Notes under the pieces: generated by a model
Seen by the model: the letters and a program-made list of their open reading frames with translations, nothing else
Database searches by the model: none
What the model was told of the DNA's origin: nothing
Program-made: the position numbers and the translations under genes
Origin: Hymenochaete sp. R1
Lineage: Eukaryota > Basidiomycota > Agaricomycetes > Hymenochaetales > Hymenochaetaceae
Length of the DNA: 64,000 nucleotides
Assembly: GCA_019400425.1 (NCBI GenBank)
Contig: JAFREE010000024.1
Coordinates: forward strand, 155,449-219,448
Direction: 5' to 3'
Shown: piece by piece, positions 35,200 through 47,410 of the stretch
Numbering within the stretch: the stretch's first letter is position 1
How the letters are laid out: every line of letters begins with the position of its first letter

Positions 35200-36610
35200 G
35201 GGGTAGAATTCTAGATCGACAAGATCTTTGAAACCTTGATCCTGTAGGGCGTCATGTATTTGAACGAGGTTCAGAGAAATCTCCGGTGGGTCTGGAGGAC
35301 AGAATTTCTACTCCTAGCTTCATTGCCCTGCATGAATCCGTTCGTCCAATCATCCAACCGTTGCAAGTCCCGAGTTGGGCCTATAATTCCAAGCAAGGGC
35401 GCAGACATCCGGTAACGGCAATCTCGATAGGCATCGTATTGAGTAAACTGATTGTCGAGAATGAGGTGTGTTGAAGACGGGAAGCGTACGACGTTGAAAG
35501 TATAGAGATGAGATATAGGAAAAGGCAAGGGTCTCCCGAAAAAAAGATATCTTGTCTTGTCGCTCTCAGTTGGAGGATCCGAGGCTTCCCGTATGGCACT
35601 GTTGTGAAACGAAGGAATGAGGGTATGGCTTCAATGTCCCGTGTCATTGTGACATTCACATCGAAACTCATTGTTTCAATGTTAGCCATGCGTAAATGTT
35701 TTACAACCTTCAAGGCGTAGGACATGCCTGGGAATACGTTTCTTCGATCGCTGTTGGATTCTCTGTGAGACTCATTCGTTTCGAAGGAAAGTTTATTCTC
35801 GAGTTTGAAGTGTTTGATTGAGAGCAGTATTGTAACTTTGTCCAGTATGCCTTACTCTCTTCAATCTCCGTCGTGTTCCAGATCGTCCGATTTATCAAGT
35901 CCTCCATTCAGGCTGGTTTTGAACCGTCGACTCCTAGAGCCAAATCAAGTAGGAAAGCGGGAATGACTTGGATGCGAACAGTGCAAGAAGTGCACAAAAT
36001 TGGCCGGCGAAGGTATGACTCTGGGATTTCAATGGGAGCGGGAAGAGACTGGAAGGCAATACTCTTCAAGTTTGGGGTGTCCAGTCGGGCGAAGAATCCA
36101 TCTGTGACTGGCATCCTAAAAGTTCGGTACGTCGTGTATGGCAGTGTGCGTAAGTGAAGGAAGGTGAAAATTGGATGGAACTACCTTGCGACGGTTCAGA
36201 CCTTCATTCGCATCCACGCCTGCTCCTGCTCCTGCGTCTGTAACGTCTTCTGTGTCCTTTGCATTTACCGGGAGGGGTTCCATCCACTGGCCTCGTTGAA
36301 ACATAGATCCTGGAAAGAAGGATCCTTTAAGAAACTTCCCATACGGCACTAATATCCGCCGATGAAATATGGATTCGATTAGAACGGGACGTCCTTTTGG
36401 TCGTCCAAAAAGCGTTGAAGGGTCGTCGATAACCAAACAACTTAGATTCGTAAAGAGTTCGACCCAGTACCTTGTCGAAGGGCGCTGAGGTAGGGTTATG
36501 GATAAATTTGTTCCCGAAGTCGCTGCAGAAGGTGAGGGAACTGTTTCTAGCGATATGGTTTAGTATTCGTTGACTCACGTCTTTCGCAGGCATCTTTGAT
36601 GCGCTTAAGA
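35200..36610 (-). CDS. F-box/LRR-like protein fragments (model uncertain, possibly decayed)
   Basis: Several minus-strand frames read like the leucine-rich region of agaricomycete F-box proteins: FTNLSCLVIDDPSTLF (about 36430), FHLPSLTHTAIHDVPNF (36170-36116), ARLDTPNLKSIAFQSLP (near 36085) and LRMANIETMSFDVNVTMTRD (near 35690). Splice sites plausibly connect them, for example GTACGT-type donors between 36120 and 36110. I found no convincing F-box at the N-terminus and could not join everything in frame. It may be a divergent gene or a pseudogene. It lies head to head with TFG1. Confidence 0.35.
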
Positions 36611-36689
36611 GCAGCTTCCAGACTGCTCTCCAGTCAATTGAGCTTATACAACTTCCGATGCAGTCGGCACTTTAAAAGGTAGTGATCTA

Positions 36690-37071
36690 GTATCGTTTCA
36701 TGGTTTTATGAGAGATTGGTGCGTATCACTTACTTACTTGCCCTCTCATTTGTGATTTTCCTTCCCCAACTACGAGCTTAATGCCTTTCCCATGGCATTA
36801 CAGAGTCATTCAGGGCCTTCTGATGCTTCCCCTGTGTCCGACTTGCCTTACAAGTGATCAAATATCACTGAAGTGTATGGTGAATAAGTGAGAGACCAGG
36901 GTGCAGGTGGAAGAAGCGATGAGGAGGATGTGGTGGCTGTGGTGGTGCTTGAGGCGAAGGAACGTGACTGTGAGAAGATGGCTTTGTTCTCAGAGTCACA
37001 GTGGTCACACAAAGGCTTACATTCATACCACCACATTCCCTAGGCCGTCCCCAGTGTCCGCCACCCACACA
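36690..37071. promoter_or_regulatory. Upstream region of TFG1
   Basis: Intergenic between the F-box-like fragments and TFG1. The TFG1 frame is open upstream to 36901 on the plus strand, but the extra residues (Trp/Arg-rich) do not look like family sequence. No clear promoter motif. Confidence 0.4.
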
Positions 37072-39517
37072 ATGGACACTCCTGGGCAGCAAGGCGTGAA
37101 GCCTGCGATGCAGCCGCCGCAAATGCCTGTTAGGCGCAAGAAGGAAATATCGCTGTTTCAAAAGAATCCCAGCCGTCCATTTGCTCTACAGGCTATGCAA
37201 GCTGCCAGAGCAAACACATCCTCAGCACGTTCTCAATTGCCGAATGGTAATCAGCGACATTCAGCAGCGGAGCGGCGCGAACGAGCCCTACCTCTATCCG
37301 TTTCAGATTCCAGTCTAGCTACAGCATCGTCCTCGTCCACATTGCAGGCCTCGGGTTCTATGACATCCATAGCGTCGTCTCCTCCCAGCTCCCAGCTTAC
37401 TCCAAATGCCTCAATGTCTTCTGTGAATGAACCAGAGCCTTCATTTCAAGAGTTTAGTATCGTGTCGACAGATCGGCATGGATGGCGCTACGACGTGATG
37501 AAATTCGAATCCCGACGTTCCATCGACATCAACAATTGGCAGAAGCCTGTCAAGCTCAACCGCAAGGAGTTTCGGAGGCCTGAGGCGAACACCCCGCCGG
37601 GGACTGAGACACCAGTCGCTGTGGGACCTATGGTCGGGCCAGACGGAAAACCTGTCGTCGCCGCAGATGGCCGAGTCGTTATGGTGGATGCGCTGGGTCG
37701 GCCTATACATGACGCGCCCCCTCCCAGCAGCGGGTCTTCGAACGCCGTATCAAAGACGCAACAGAAGGACGAAAAGAAAGACGAGAAGCGTAAGAAGAAA
37801 TTTCAGAAGAAGACCCGACAAGTGTTTTTGGTGCCGGACCATGTACGACAGCTGCGACGAGAGGAACGACACCCATGGATAATGGAGGATGCGTCTGGAT
37901 CCGAGGTATGGGAGGGTCGGATGGAGGATGCGACAAAGTCTGAGATGTTCGGGCTGTTCATGCCAGCACCAAACAATGTCTTCCGGTTCGTACCTGCGCA
38001 TAGATGGTATAAGTTGCAGAAGAAACGGCCCCAACAACAGCAATGGACACTCGAGGAGGCGGAGAAAATGATGGCGAAGATGCAGAAGAACAAAGACAAC
38101 GATCGATGGAGTATGCGGGTGCGGACCGGATCAGCTCCCTCTGCTGGTGGATTGAGTGGACGCTCACTGGTCTACGAAATGGGAGGGGCTTCACTTGGAC
38201 CGCGTGGACGGAGGCTTAAAACAGTAGATAGTGGCTCGAGAGGACTATTCGAAGAGGATGATGAAGAAGGCGTCGGTGGTCGGCGACAACGAGATCGTGA
38301 TATGGGCGGAGAGGGTGACTTGGATGAGGTAGAGTACGAAGAGGACTTCGCGGACGACGAAGAAAAAGTGGAGCAAGAGGGCATGGAGGATGAGGAAGCA
38401 AAGGAGCTTGAAGTAAGCCATTATGCTTCATTTGCGTGCCTTCAAATTTAGACATCTAATCCTTTGCGCTTTATTAGGAGCGGCTTAAGCGTGAATATCG
38501 ATCGGCCAACAAAACTCGAGAAGGATACATCGATGAATCCGAGGACGAGGAGGATGATTCTCTTACAGGCGCTGGAAAAGATATGAAAAAACTTGTTCGG
38601 AAGATCGAGAAAAACACGGCTTACGATAGTGACGAGGATAAGAATCCTTATGCGAGTTCTGTAAGTTGTAATCGCTCCCTGCGATGTTCATTCATTCATT
38701 TTTTACTTAGGAGGAAGAGGAAGAAGAGGAAGAAGAAACGCCGCAGCCGACAGGCCCTGCTGTTCAAGAACAATCAAACACCAAAGCTCAATCAAAGGCG
38801 AATGGTAGCCGATCGTCTTCCAAAGCTCCTTCCCAAGCTGGTTCTCGTTCCGGCTCTCCAGCGCCTTCAAGTGGAGGCTCCGTTAAAGTCAAAAGCGAAG
38901 GTACCCCAGCCCCAGCTCTGGGTATGGGCGGACATTCGGTCCTTGCAAAACGTGCAACGTCTCCTCCTTTGAAAGCGGCTCCAAAACTGAAAGGCAGCAC
39001 CTCTGGGAGCCGTGCCACGAGTCCACTCGCCAGCTCCCCGGCTGGGGGAAGTCGTGCAGGTAGCCCGAACGCACCTTCAATGTCACCAGGTGCCAGCCGC
39101 GCTGCGAGCCCGTCTGCACCTTCGAAGAAAAGAAAAGCCGAGGATAGTAATGCACCCAACGGTCAAACCGTGTTGCCTGGATCTGCTACGCCAGGAGGCA
39201 CTCCGACCAGCACCCAGCCAAAATCCAAGAAACGTAAACCTACTGCTGCGGCCAATGGTACTGCTCCAGCAGCAGTGGGACCAGCAGCTGAGACCGTAGA
39301 GCCAGGTACAGTGTTGAGCGCAGACGTCCTTGTGAAGGTATTGCGTTCGCGTCCTGGCATGACGACGCGCGAGTGCATTCAGTATTTCCAGCCATGCCTG
39401 GCGGAAGAAAAGAACAAGCACCAGTTCACGGATCTGGTGAAGGAGGTCGCGAACTTGAAGAATGGCGTGCTGGCATTGAAGTCCCAGTATCGGGGGGATG
39501 GTCAGGGTGAGGCGTGA
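37072..39517 (+). CDS. TFG1: TFIIF alpha subunit (RAP74/TFG1)
   Basis: Three exons (37072-38412, 38478-38660, 38711-39517) encode 776 residues. TFIIF joins RNA polymerase II in the pre-initiation complex. The N-terminal dimerisation domain is seen in FQEFSIVSTDRHGWRYDVMK, FLVPDHVRQLRREERHPWIM, SEMFGLFMPAPNNVFRFVPA and HRWYKLQKKRPQQQQWTLEE. A loop of about 90 residues is inserted after EFRRPEANTP. The middle is acidic and Ser/Lys-rich. The C-terminal winged helix reads VLSADVLVKVLRSRPGMTTR and KHQFTDLVKEVANLKNGVLA, the usual RAP74 end. Start at 37072 was chosen over the open upstream frame because MDTPGQQ begins the conserved basic Pro-rich leader. Confidence 0.95.
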
Positions 39518-40039
39518 ACGATACCAAAGTCTTTGGATGGCGGAGAACAGGTTTTGTTGCTTGGAAAGTATAATTGTGTATTAAGACGAAATACTTATCT
39601 GGCGAATGGATAATTTGTCTCTTGAGATAACGAACCGGGCTCAAACCTCGATCTACTGAATTGAGATCACTCTTTATCAAACCAAGCGCACTTCAAATAT
39701 CCTTTCTTGACTGGTTCTCTCATTTAGTATGATGGTACGGTGCTTCAAATCTGATCTTGATGATATTTCACGGTTCGACAAGCGCTTGGACAAAAGTCGG
39801 CGTTTTCCTTTTACGGTATGTCCCTTCGTTCTCGTTCTATATCCTTTATATAAATTAGATAAACTCATTTATGCACATACTTAGCCATTGCTTCCCTCAC
39901 ATAGGCGCTCTGTCTCTGTCATTCAAGACTCGGCGAACAGTCACCTTGGATCAGTTCCCGCAACCAAAGCTGAAATGGGAATCTGACTCTATAAAAAAAG
40001 ACGAGCGCCTAAGCCGGGCCTGTCGTGTCTCGCCTCGCG
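39518..40039. other. Intergenic between TFG1 and the first DUF6533 gene
   Basis: About 0.5 kb, AT-rich around 39830-39890. A second TATA-like sequence, CTATAAAAAAAG, lies at about 39988. No gene recognised. Confidence 0.45.
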
Positions 40040-40046
40040 TATAAAA
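40040..40046 (+). promoter_or_regulatory. TATA box upstream of DUF6533 gene 1
   Basis: TATAAAA, 96 bp before the ATG at 40142. Position and sequence fit a core promoter element; function is inferred. Confidence 0.5.
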
Positions 40047-40141
40047 CAACATAAGTGCTTTCCTTTATCTTCAAAAGCTGCGCTTTCACTCGAAGAACCG
40101 CCTCACCACCCAAAAGAACAAAAACATAACACAACAACGCT

Positions 40142-42428
40142 ATGAACTCTACCTCCTCTTTTACCCCGCACATTCGCGAATCGGATCCGTACGACTCGGA
40201 CGGTCTGTCTTTCATCACTTTGGTCAAAACCTTTACTATCGATACCTCCCTTCGGATCGTCCTAGCCACTATCATCACCTTCGATCATCGCAAGTACCAT
40301 TCCTCCTGATATTTCGAATACCGCGTTCATTATTTATTTATTTATTTTATTTTTTTCAGTGTGCACCCTGGACGAAGAGGTACATGCGTCGTCTATAAGG
40401 CACTGCTGCGAAGTACCCGAACACACGCTGACTTACGCTTGAACCGTTTGGGGAGCTTCCAGCTCAAGTATTTCTGGGTAACGAAAACATTCATTTCTCC
40501 CCCGTAAAATTTGAGTTTCTTCGTACCCGTTGGTTGACGACTATGTTTGTTACCTCAGCACGGTCGGGTGAGCTTGGTCAAGGCTATCTTTTTCACCGTG
40601 AGTCGGGTGCCGTTGCATCATGTCTTTCCCTGGAGGGTTAAAGTCTGAGTTTGTTTTTAGAATCGTTACGTTGGTATCATTGGGGCATGTTATGCGGCGC
40701 TCGGTACGACTCGTGATGCTTCACTTCAAAGTTGGGGATCAGGCTATCTAACGATCGATATTGTCGCCCAGATAACCTGTTCCGTGAAAACGAAATCAGG
40801 TAAGAACACATAGTCGAAAATATTGCTTCCGAGTCGCTCTTATAGGTTGCGCTAACTTGAATACGTTCGCCCGTTCGTTTTTTTGTAGATGTAAGACACG
40901 AAACCTTCTCATCCAACCTTTTTCTTTCTGGATATGGATATGGTTATGACCCCCAAAGTCGTTTCAAACAGGCACAGTCAACCATTGGCTCCCCGGTATC
41001 TCCCGTCAGTACCACTCTTTCCAACAGGCCCGAGAATTCCAAAGCGTCCATTTTTTTTTCTTTTTCACTTGTAGCTGATCAAAGCTATTCCCACTGGCAC
41101 TGGCAGACGCTTTTTCCAGGGTTTCCTTCGATTGTAAGAGAATGCGTTACGAGTGAGATAGTAGGCGCAAGCGTATATTGAAACACGTTTGTTGGCTGGT
41201 TGGTTGGTTGGTTGGTTGGTGATAGACGTCCTCACGGTGCGAGTGTTGGCGCTTTATGGATACCGTGCGTAGTCAATCCATCCAGCCCGAGCGCCCTCGA
41301 GTCGAAGCTTAGAACATACCATCACCCCCTTTCTAGCGCGAATCATGTACATCATCCTCTACTCGCTCCTTTTCGGAGAAGCGGTGTTCAAATTTGGGTT
41401 GACGATTCTGAGTAATATCAACGAAAAAGGTGGGTGCGATACCAGCCTGAGTATGATATCCTGTCTTCAGTCTTGCAGTGACTTCGTTCATGTTAAGTTG
41501 AAGTCGAAGGTCTCCTGACGATTGTTTTTGTTTTTGTTTCAGCGGCGGTCGTCGAGCTGGCCATCGAAAACTCCGTGTGCGTTCCGACGGGGGCGCTTCA
41601 AGAGCTGTGGTACATAATCGACCGGTCCGTACCTTTTTTTTTCTTTCTTTCTCGTACTCGCGCTGGCAGCTTTGCATCGCTTACGCGAAATGCTTTTTTT
41701 AAAATTTACATATGCACGTTTCCCCCCACTGGCACTGGCACTGGCAGGTCCGTACCGCTCCTCTTCGGCACGCTTTTGCTAGGCTTGGCGCTGTTCAAAA
41801 CGACGCAGCTGTGGAGGCTGAACGGGCTTTGTGGGTCGCGACTTATAAAGGTGATCGCTGTGGACCAGGTTAACTATTTCTTCTTGTAAGTCATTCACCC
41901 ATCGGAATCGTCTCTTAAAAACCTACGCCTCACTGGTACTCTTTTTTCCTTTGTTCCCTTTCCAAACGCGAATGCCACCTGCTGCGAACCACGTCACCCG
42001 TCACCCGCCCCAACAGAGACCTGACCATCTCCATCTTCGCCGTCATGAAAGACGTCACCCGAGAAAACGCCCTCACCACAGCGGTCTTCTGCGGTCTAAG
42101 CAGCCCCATCCTCCTCTGCGTCCTCGCGAGCCGGATGTTCTTCAACTTGAAGGAAGCGGCTGAGCACGGGGTCGACAGATGGTCGACTCTGAGCCCCGCG
42201 ACGATCAGTAATGTAGGGTTTGGGAAGACGAAGTTTGGGGATTCTGGGGACTCGGAGAGTGATTGTCAGAGTCAGACACGGGATCATGATCAGTGTGCCA
42301 GTGGGCTCGACGAGGAGTCTGACTTGGGCGGTGTCGACGTTGTCCGAGTCGAGGGTGGCGAACTTGAACTTGGTCGAAATAGTCTCAGGCTTTCGGTTGG
42401 CACTGGCAGTGACTATATTTCTGAATAG
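40142..42428 (+). CDS. Seven-transmembrane DUF6533 family protein 1
   Basis: About 14 short exons. Joining 40142-40289 to 40360-40379 through a GC donor gives FDHLCTLDEE; with the next exon it reads DEELKYFW, the DUF6533 hallmark. Then come HGRVSLVKAIFFT, NRYVGIIGACYAAL, DNLFRENEI, DVLTVRVLALYGY, IMYIILYSLLFGEAVFKFGL, AAVVELAIENSVCVP, SVPLLFGTLLLGLALFKTTQ and LTISIFAVMKD, consistent with several membrane helices. The exons between about 40890 and 41140 are uncertain. The C-terminal tail is acidic and Ser-rich. The family is abundant in mushrooms and has no proven function; a receptor-like role is often guessed from topology. One intron is bounded by a 10-bp direct repeat. Confidence 0.8.
41197..41220. 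repeat. (TGGT)6 microsatellite
   Basis: Six perfect TGGT units inside an intron of DUF6533 gene 1, directly before the exon that starts at the ATAG acceptor near 41225. Confidence 0.9.
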
Positions 42429-44001
42429 CTAGAGCTTGAGTTGAATGCGATGGTGGATGTTCAGAAGATTTGGTGATGTTTGAGTTCGAATGAATGAATG
42501 AACGAACGGAAGGAAGGAAGAAGGCTCGACGAAAGACTGCCAGTGAGGTAGGTGGGAGCGGCAAGTGGCAGCAGCGACTTGAACGACTTACTAGCAGAGC
42601 AGAGCTGCCGCGGGGCCCGCAACGGTGCCAGAGTCAGAATCAGAGTACGAATCGTGGCGCGTCGCGTCGTGTTTGCTTAAGCTTAGCTTGTTCAGCCTCC
42701 TGAGATGAGAGCCTATCACAATGCACACAACACCAAGCAGCTGTCAACAAACGCGACGCGTTGCGTCTGTCGTGCTGCAACTCCGGCTTTGTCAGCAGAT
42801 AAGCGCAAGTTCCCCTTCTTCTTCGGGCAACCGGAACGCCCTTACGTAAAGTTTAACCTCCACCTGTTGATCCGACGAACACAGCCATCGATTGCCAATA
42901 CCAATACCAATGGCATAAGCTTATCTTTCTCTTCCGAGTCCTTCCTTCTGTGTTTTTTTTCCACATTCCCGCTGGCTGCCGGCCGGGCGTTGCGCGAGAA
43001 AGAAAGCGAGAAGCGCTCGGCAGGACGGGAGCTGTTCGGGGCGGGGGTGCGCTGGCGACAAGCGGAGGCCGTATGGAAAGAAACAGGTACTAAGGAACGC
43101 GTTGACGTCTGAGCTGACGTCACAAAGAACGGGTGGGTGGGACGTCGATGCGTCGATGGTCGGTGGATGGGTGGGACTGAGTCAGGGGTCAGAATTGATT
43201 TGAGAAGGAGGGAGAGGGAGAGTTGCAGCGGCAAGGGAAGAGGAGGAGGAGATTGATTGGGTATTAGGGAGGAAGTAATAATTATAAGATATGAATGAGG
43301 CGGAGGAAGAAGTTGGGAAGCCTCATGCATGTGAGTGCGGGGCGATGAGAAGGGAAGGATGGCAACATGGCGGGGACACGATGCATGTCAGCTGGTCATT
43401 CGTATCTCTGCCACAGCGAATGACAAAATCAGACTAGACTGTATGGCCGTGTAATAGTGTTGAGAGAGTTACACAGACTGAAATGAAATGAATAAAATAT
43501 TGCAGAAAGGTCGTGAAAGAGAGGATTAATATTGTACACTGAGTATTAGTATTATATAATAAAAGAAGAGAAGAGAGATGATTAATATTGAATATTTTGA
43601 ACTGAGGTGTGGCTGATTGAATGCGTCATCATCTTCGTCTCTTCTCTCGCAGACACGCGCCGAACTATCCGCTCTCAGCCTCCTCCTTGCCTCCTTTCTT
43701 TTCCTTTTCTCATCACCATTCTCCCCCTCTCTCCTCTCCATCCTTTGTCCTCGAACGCGTGCTCGACACGACGACAACGACGGCGACGACGACGACGACG
43801 ACGACACCAACGACGATACTGATAGGGAACTCCTCACACGCCCCCGTCTGCCTGCCTGTATCCATCCATCTCTTTGGCCTGTCACCCGAACTAAGCTACC
43901 CCTAGTCCTCTTTCTTTCTTTTCTTTTCTCCCCCCTCTCTTTCTTTTTTATCTTTTCACCACGTTTTTGGTATCGAGCATCTTGCCTCTTCATTCGCCAC
44001 C
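42429..44001. other. Intergenic, about 1.6 kb, low complexity
   Basis: Holds the 3' end of the DUF6533 gene (GAATGAATGAAC and GGAAGGAAGG runs at 42488-42520) and the leader of the kinase gene. From 43200 to 43990 the plus strand changes from purine-rich to strongly C/T-rich, with a GAC/ACG-repeat around 43770-43815. No gene recognised; open frames here follow base composition. Confidence 0.5.
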
Positions 44002-47000
44002 ATGGTCAGTATATCTCTTCTTTCACACTTTAAACTTATCCAGCTCCCTGTCTTTCTCCGCGCCGTGTCTATTTCGGCGTGGTCGAGAACATGGGCTCGG
44101 TATGTTTTGAACGTGACCATATTCCCACCTCTCACTTCTCCAGCTTGCTTGCTCACTCTCTCGCCTTCACGCAGCCTCGTGTCCTCACCCGCTCTCCTCC
44201 TTCCTCTCCTGCACTCGCTCGAGCACCCTCAGATCTAAAGACGCCCGTTAGAGACAAGGACCGGTCATCCCCCACCGCACAGGTACATTACTCCCCAGCC
44301 AAGCCGGCTCCGATACCCATGGTCCCCAGCAATGATCCCGCTACCCAGTACACCATCCTCGAAAAGCTAGGAACAGGCAGCTTCGGCACCGTCTACAAGG
44401 GAATGCACAATGACACAAAGCAGATCGTCGCTATCAAGCAGATTGGTGCGTTTTACAAAACTCCTTTTTTTTTACCCCTCGTCCATTTCATTTCGTCACC
44501 TTTCACCTTTCCTGTCCCTGTTTGGAGTTCCCGGCAAAGAAGAGGAGCCAGGAGCCCTGAATTGACTTGCATTCCTCCATTCCATCTCCCTTTCTTTTTC
44601 CGTCGAAGATCGAGTCTCCTATCCCGCGTATAACACTAATTCTTTTTTCATTCCAAACTTTGGCTTTAGATCTCGAGGACACCGACGATGACATTTCCGA
44701 GATCCAACAGGAGATCGCCCACCTTGCGACATGCGACAGCGAGTACGTGACCCGCTACTACGGCGCCTTCGTCAAAGGCTACACGCTCTGGATCATCATG
44801 GAATACCTCGCCGGCGGCTCCTGCCTCGACCTCCTCAAGCCCGGCTCCTTCTCCGAAGCCCACATCGCCGTCGTCCTGCGCGAGCTCCTCCTCGGGCTCG
44901 ACTACCTCCACTCAGAAGGAAAGATCCACCGCGACATCAAAGCCGCGAACGTCCTCCTCTCCGCCTCGGGCAAGGTCAAGCTCGCCGACTTTGGCGTCGC
45001 CGCCCAGCTGAGCTCGACGCTCCGCCACACGTTCGTCGGCACGCCGTTCTGGATGGCCCCCGAGGTCATCCGCCAGGCGGGGTACGACGCCAAGGCGGAC
45101 CTGTGGAGCTTGGGCATCACGGCGATGGAGCTCGCGAAGGGAGAGCCGCCGTTGGCGGAGTATCACCCCATGCGCGTGTTGTTCCTCATCCCGAAGGCGA
45201 AGCCGCCGACGCTTGAGGGCGCGTTCAGCCCCGCGTTCAAGGATTTCGTGGCACAGTGCCTCACGAAGGATCCAAAAATGGCATGTCGACTTTCTTTCCG
45301 AATTATTCCCGAGAGCTGACCTTTTCCTTTGTTTGCTTGCTTGCTTGTTTGTTTATCTGGTTGCTTATTTGTTTATTTGTTTATCTTGCTCCCCCCTGCA
45401 GCGACCATCCGCAAAAGAACTCCTCCAACACCGATTTATCAAGACCGCGCGTCGCACGAGCGTCCTCACGGAGCTCGTCGAGCGATACCAAGACTACGCA
45501 GCGCGCACACCCAAAAAAGGAGGGAACAAAGACGCCAACAATAACAACGCTGGCGCCGGTGCCGGCGGTATACTGCCCTCTCAACAGACTCTACGCGGGA
45601 CGTGGGGCCGGAGCGACACCGTCCGGAGCGAATGGATCTTCGAGACCGTCCGGTCGATGAAAGACGGGAAACTCGGCGGCGGCGGCGGAGCCAACTCGTA
45701 CAGGTCTCTTGCGCAGATGCATTTCGGGAACGGCGTTGCGAACGGGCATGGGCATGGGCTTAGTATGCCGCCGGGGATGATACCGGACGACGACGCGTCG
45801 TATTATGATGACGGTGCTGACGACGGTGTGGACGGCGACGGTGATGGGCTCGGGCTCGCGCCGATCGAGGAGAGCGAAGACTCGATGGACTCGGTGATGG
45901 CGACGAAGGGGAGCGATCCTCCCATTCCCAGCGGAGGCGCGAGGCTGGGGTTGGGGATGAACAACGAGGGCGCGGCGCATTCGACGGTGTTGATCCGGCC
46001 TGATACGTTCGACACGGGTGCGGCGGAGGCGGAGGCGGCGGGCGTGTTGGGTGCGCCGCCTGCGTACGATACACCGGGTGCGCCTCCTCTCGCTCACCAA
46101 CAACCGTCCCCCGCACCAAAATCCTCCTCATCTACGTCTACGTCTACTTCTACGACTACGTCCTCCTCCCCACCCCCCTCCCCAAACACCCTCCGCCGCC
46201 GGTCCACCTACGCCGAACGCCACGCCTCGGAGGGGCGGGGCACTCAGCTGCGGGCGGGCGACCTCGGGAACGGGGTCGACACGATCCGGCCTGTGAAGCG
46301 CGTTGATGCTGTGGGGAGCTTGCGGTTGAGTGCGGAGTACGTAGGGGCTGTGAGGGAGGGTGGGGAGGGGGTAGGGAGTGGGAGTACTAATGGGAGCGGG
46401 GGGAGTAAGGAGAAGGATAAGGAGGCGAGGAAGAGGAGCGAGAACGAGAGGGCGGGGAGGGCGATGGTGGATGAGGTTGTCGTGCCCGTCGTGCAAAACG
46501 TACGTTTTCTCTTTCTTTTTTCTCAAACTCACGAACCTAAAAACCCGAACCTAAACCTAAACTCTATTTTTCCACTTCCGTCCATCCTCTTCTCATTCTC
46601 ATTCCGAACGAACGTACTCCAATCTTCTTTTCTTTTCTTTTCTTACTAAAAAACTCTCCTCCGCCCCCCTTCTCAACACACACATTCACTCACGCACGCA
46701 CACACAGGCAATCCAAGACGGCATGGACGCACACGAGATCGAGGCTCTCAGCATGCTCGCCAGGGGGTTCGTCGACCTCCGCGAAGCCAACGCCGAGCTC
46801 GCGTACGCGCTCATGCTCGACATCCTCCAGGGCATCGACGAGAACGGCGCCGTTAGGGCGCATGTGAACGCTGCGACGGCGCGGTTGAGGCGGGGTGGGT
46901 CCGGGTCTGGGTCCGGGTCGGGGGTGGGGTCGAATGGGTCTTCGAATGGGTTTGTGAATCCTAACAATGCCAACGGGAGCGGGAGCTTGTTCCCTATAAA

Positions 47001-47253
47001 ACGCGTCGTGCGGAGGGGCGAGATGACAGCGAAGGGACTGGTGGTCGTCGAGCAAGAGGTGGACGACGCTCTCGTTCCTCCCTCACTTCCTGCTCCTTCT
47101 TCGGCTCCTTCGGCTGGTGGAGGGGGAGCGGGAGCGGTGGGCGGGAAGAGCGAGGAGCCGGGACCGGGACCGGTACGGAGGTCGCCGATTGCGGATCTGC
47201 TGTATATGAGGTGGTTGGAGGGGTTGAAGCTTAAGTGGCCTAGTATTCTTTGA
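44002..47253 (+). CDS. STE20-family protein kinase, germinal-centre-kinase type
   Basis: Exons 44002-44004, 44175-44445, 44670-45280, 45402-46499 and 46708-47253 encode 842 residues. The kinase domain shows [103 protein letters not shown] and [20 protein letters not shown]. It resembles the MST3/Nak1/Kic1 group, which acts in morphogenesis (RAM/Orb6) signalling. A long Gly/Ser-rich low-complexity linker follows, then a conserved C-terminus [20 protein letters not shown] and [18 protein letters not shown]. The first exon appears to be the ATG alone (context GCCACCATG); the third intron has a GC donor. Internal Met at 44320 is an alternative start. Confidence 0.9.
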
Positions 47254-47391
47254 TTTTTTGCTTTTTCTTTTGCGGTGGGGTTGGAGGGGGGTGGGGGCTG
47301 GATACGATTTCGATGAGAATGAGAATGAGGTAGACGTGGACGGAGGGTGGGTTTTATGATGCGCCGCTCGCTCAACACATACAACCTCGGA

Positions 47392-47410
47392 GACGACGAC
47401 GACGACGACG
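47392..47410. repeat. (GAC)n microsatellite
   Basis: Just over six perfect GAC units about 140 bp downstream of the kinase stop codon, probably in the 3' UTR. Confidence 0.9.

Noticed and set aside
44731..45216. Arg/Pro-rich frames over the kinase gene
   Set aside because: Product of high GC content in the kinase exons; the kinase frame carries all catalytic motifs.
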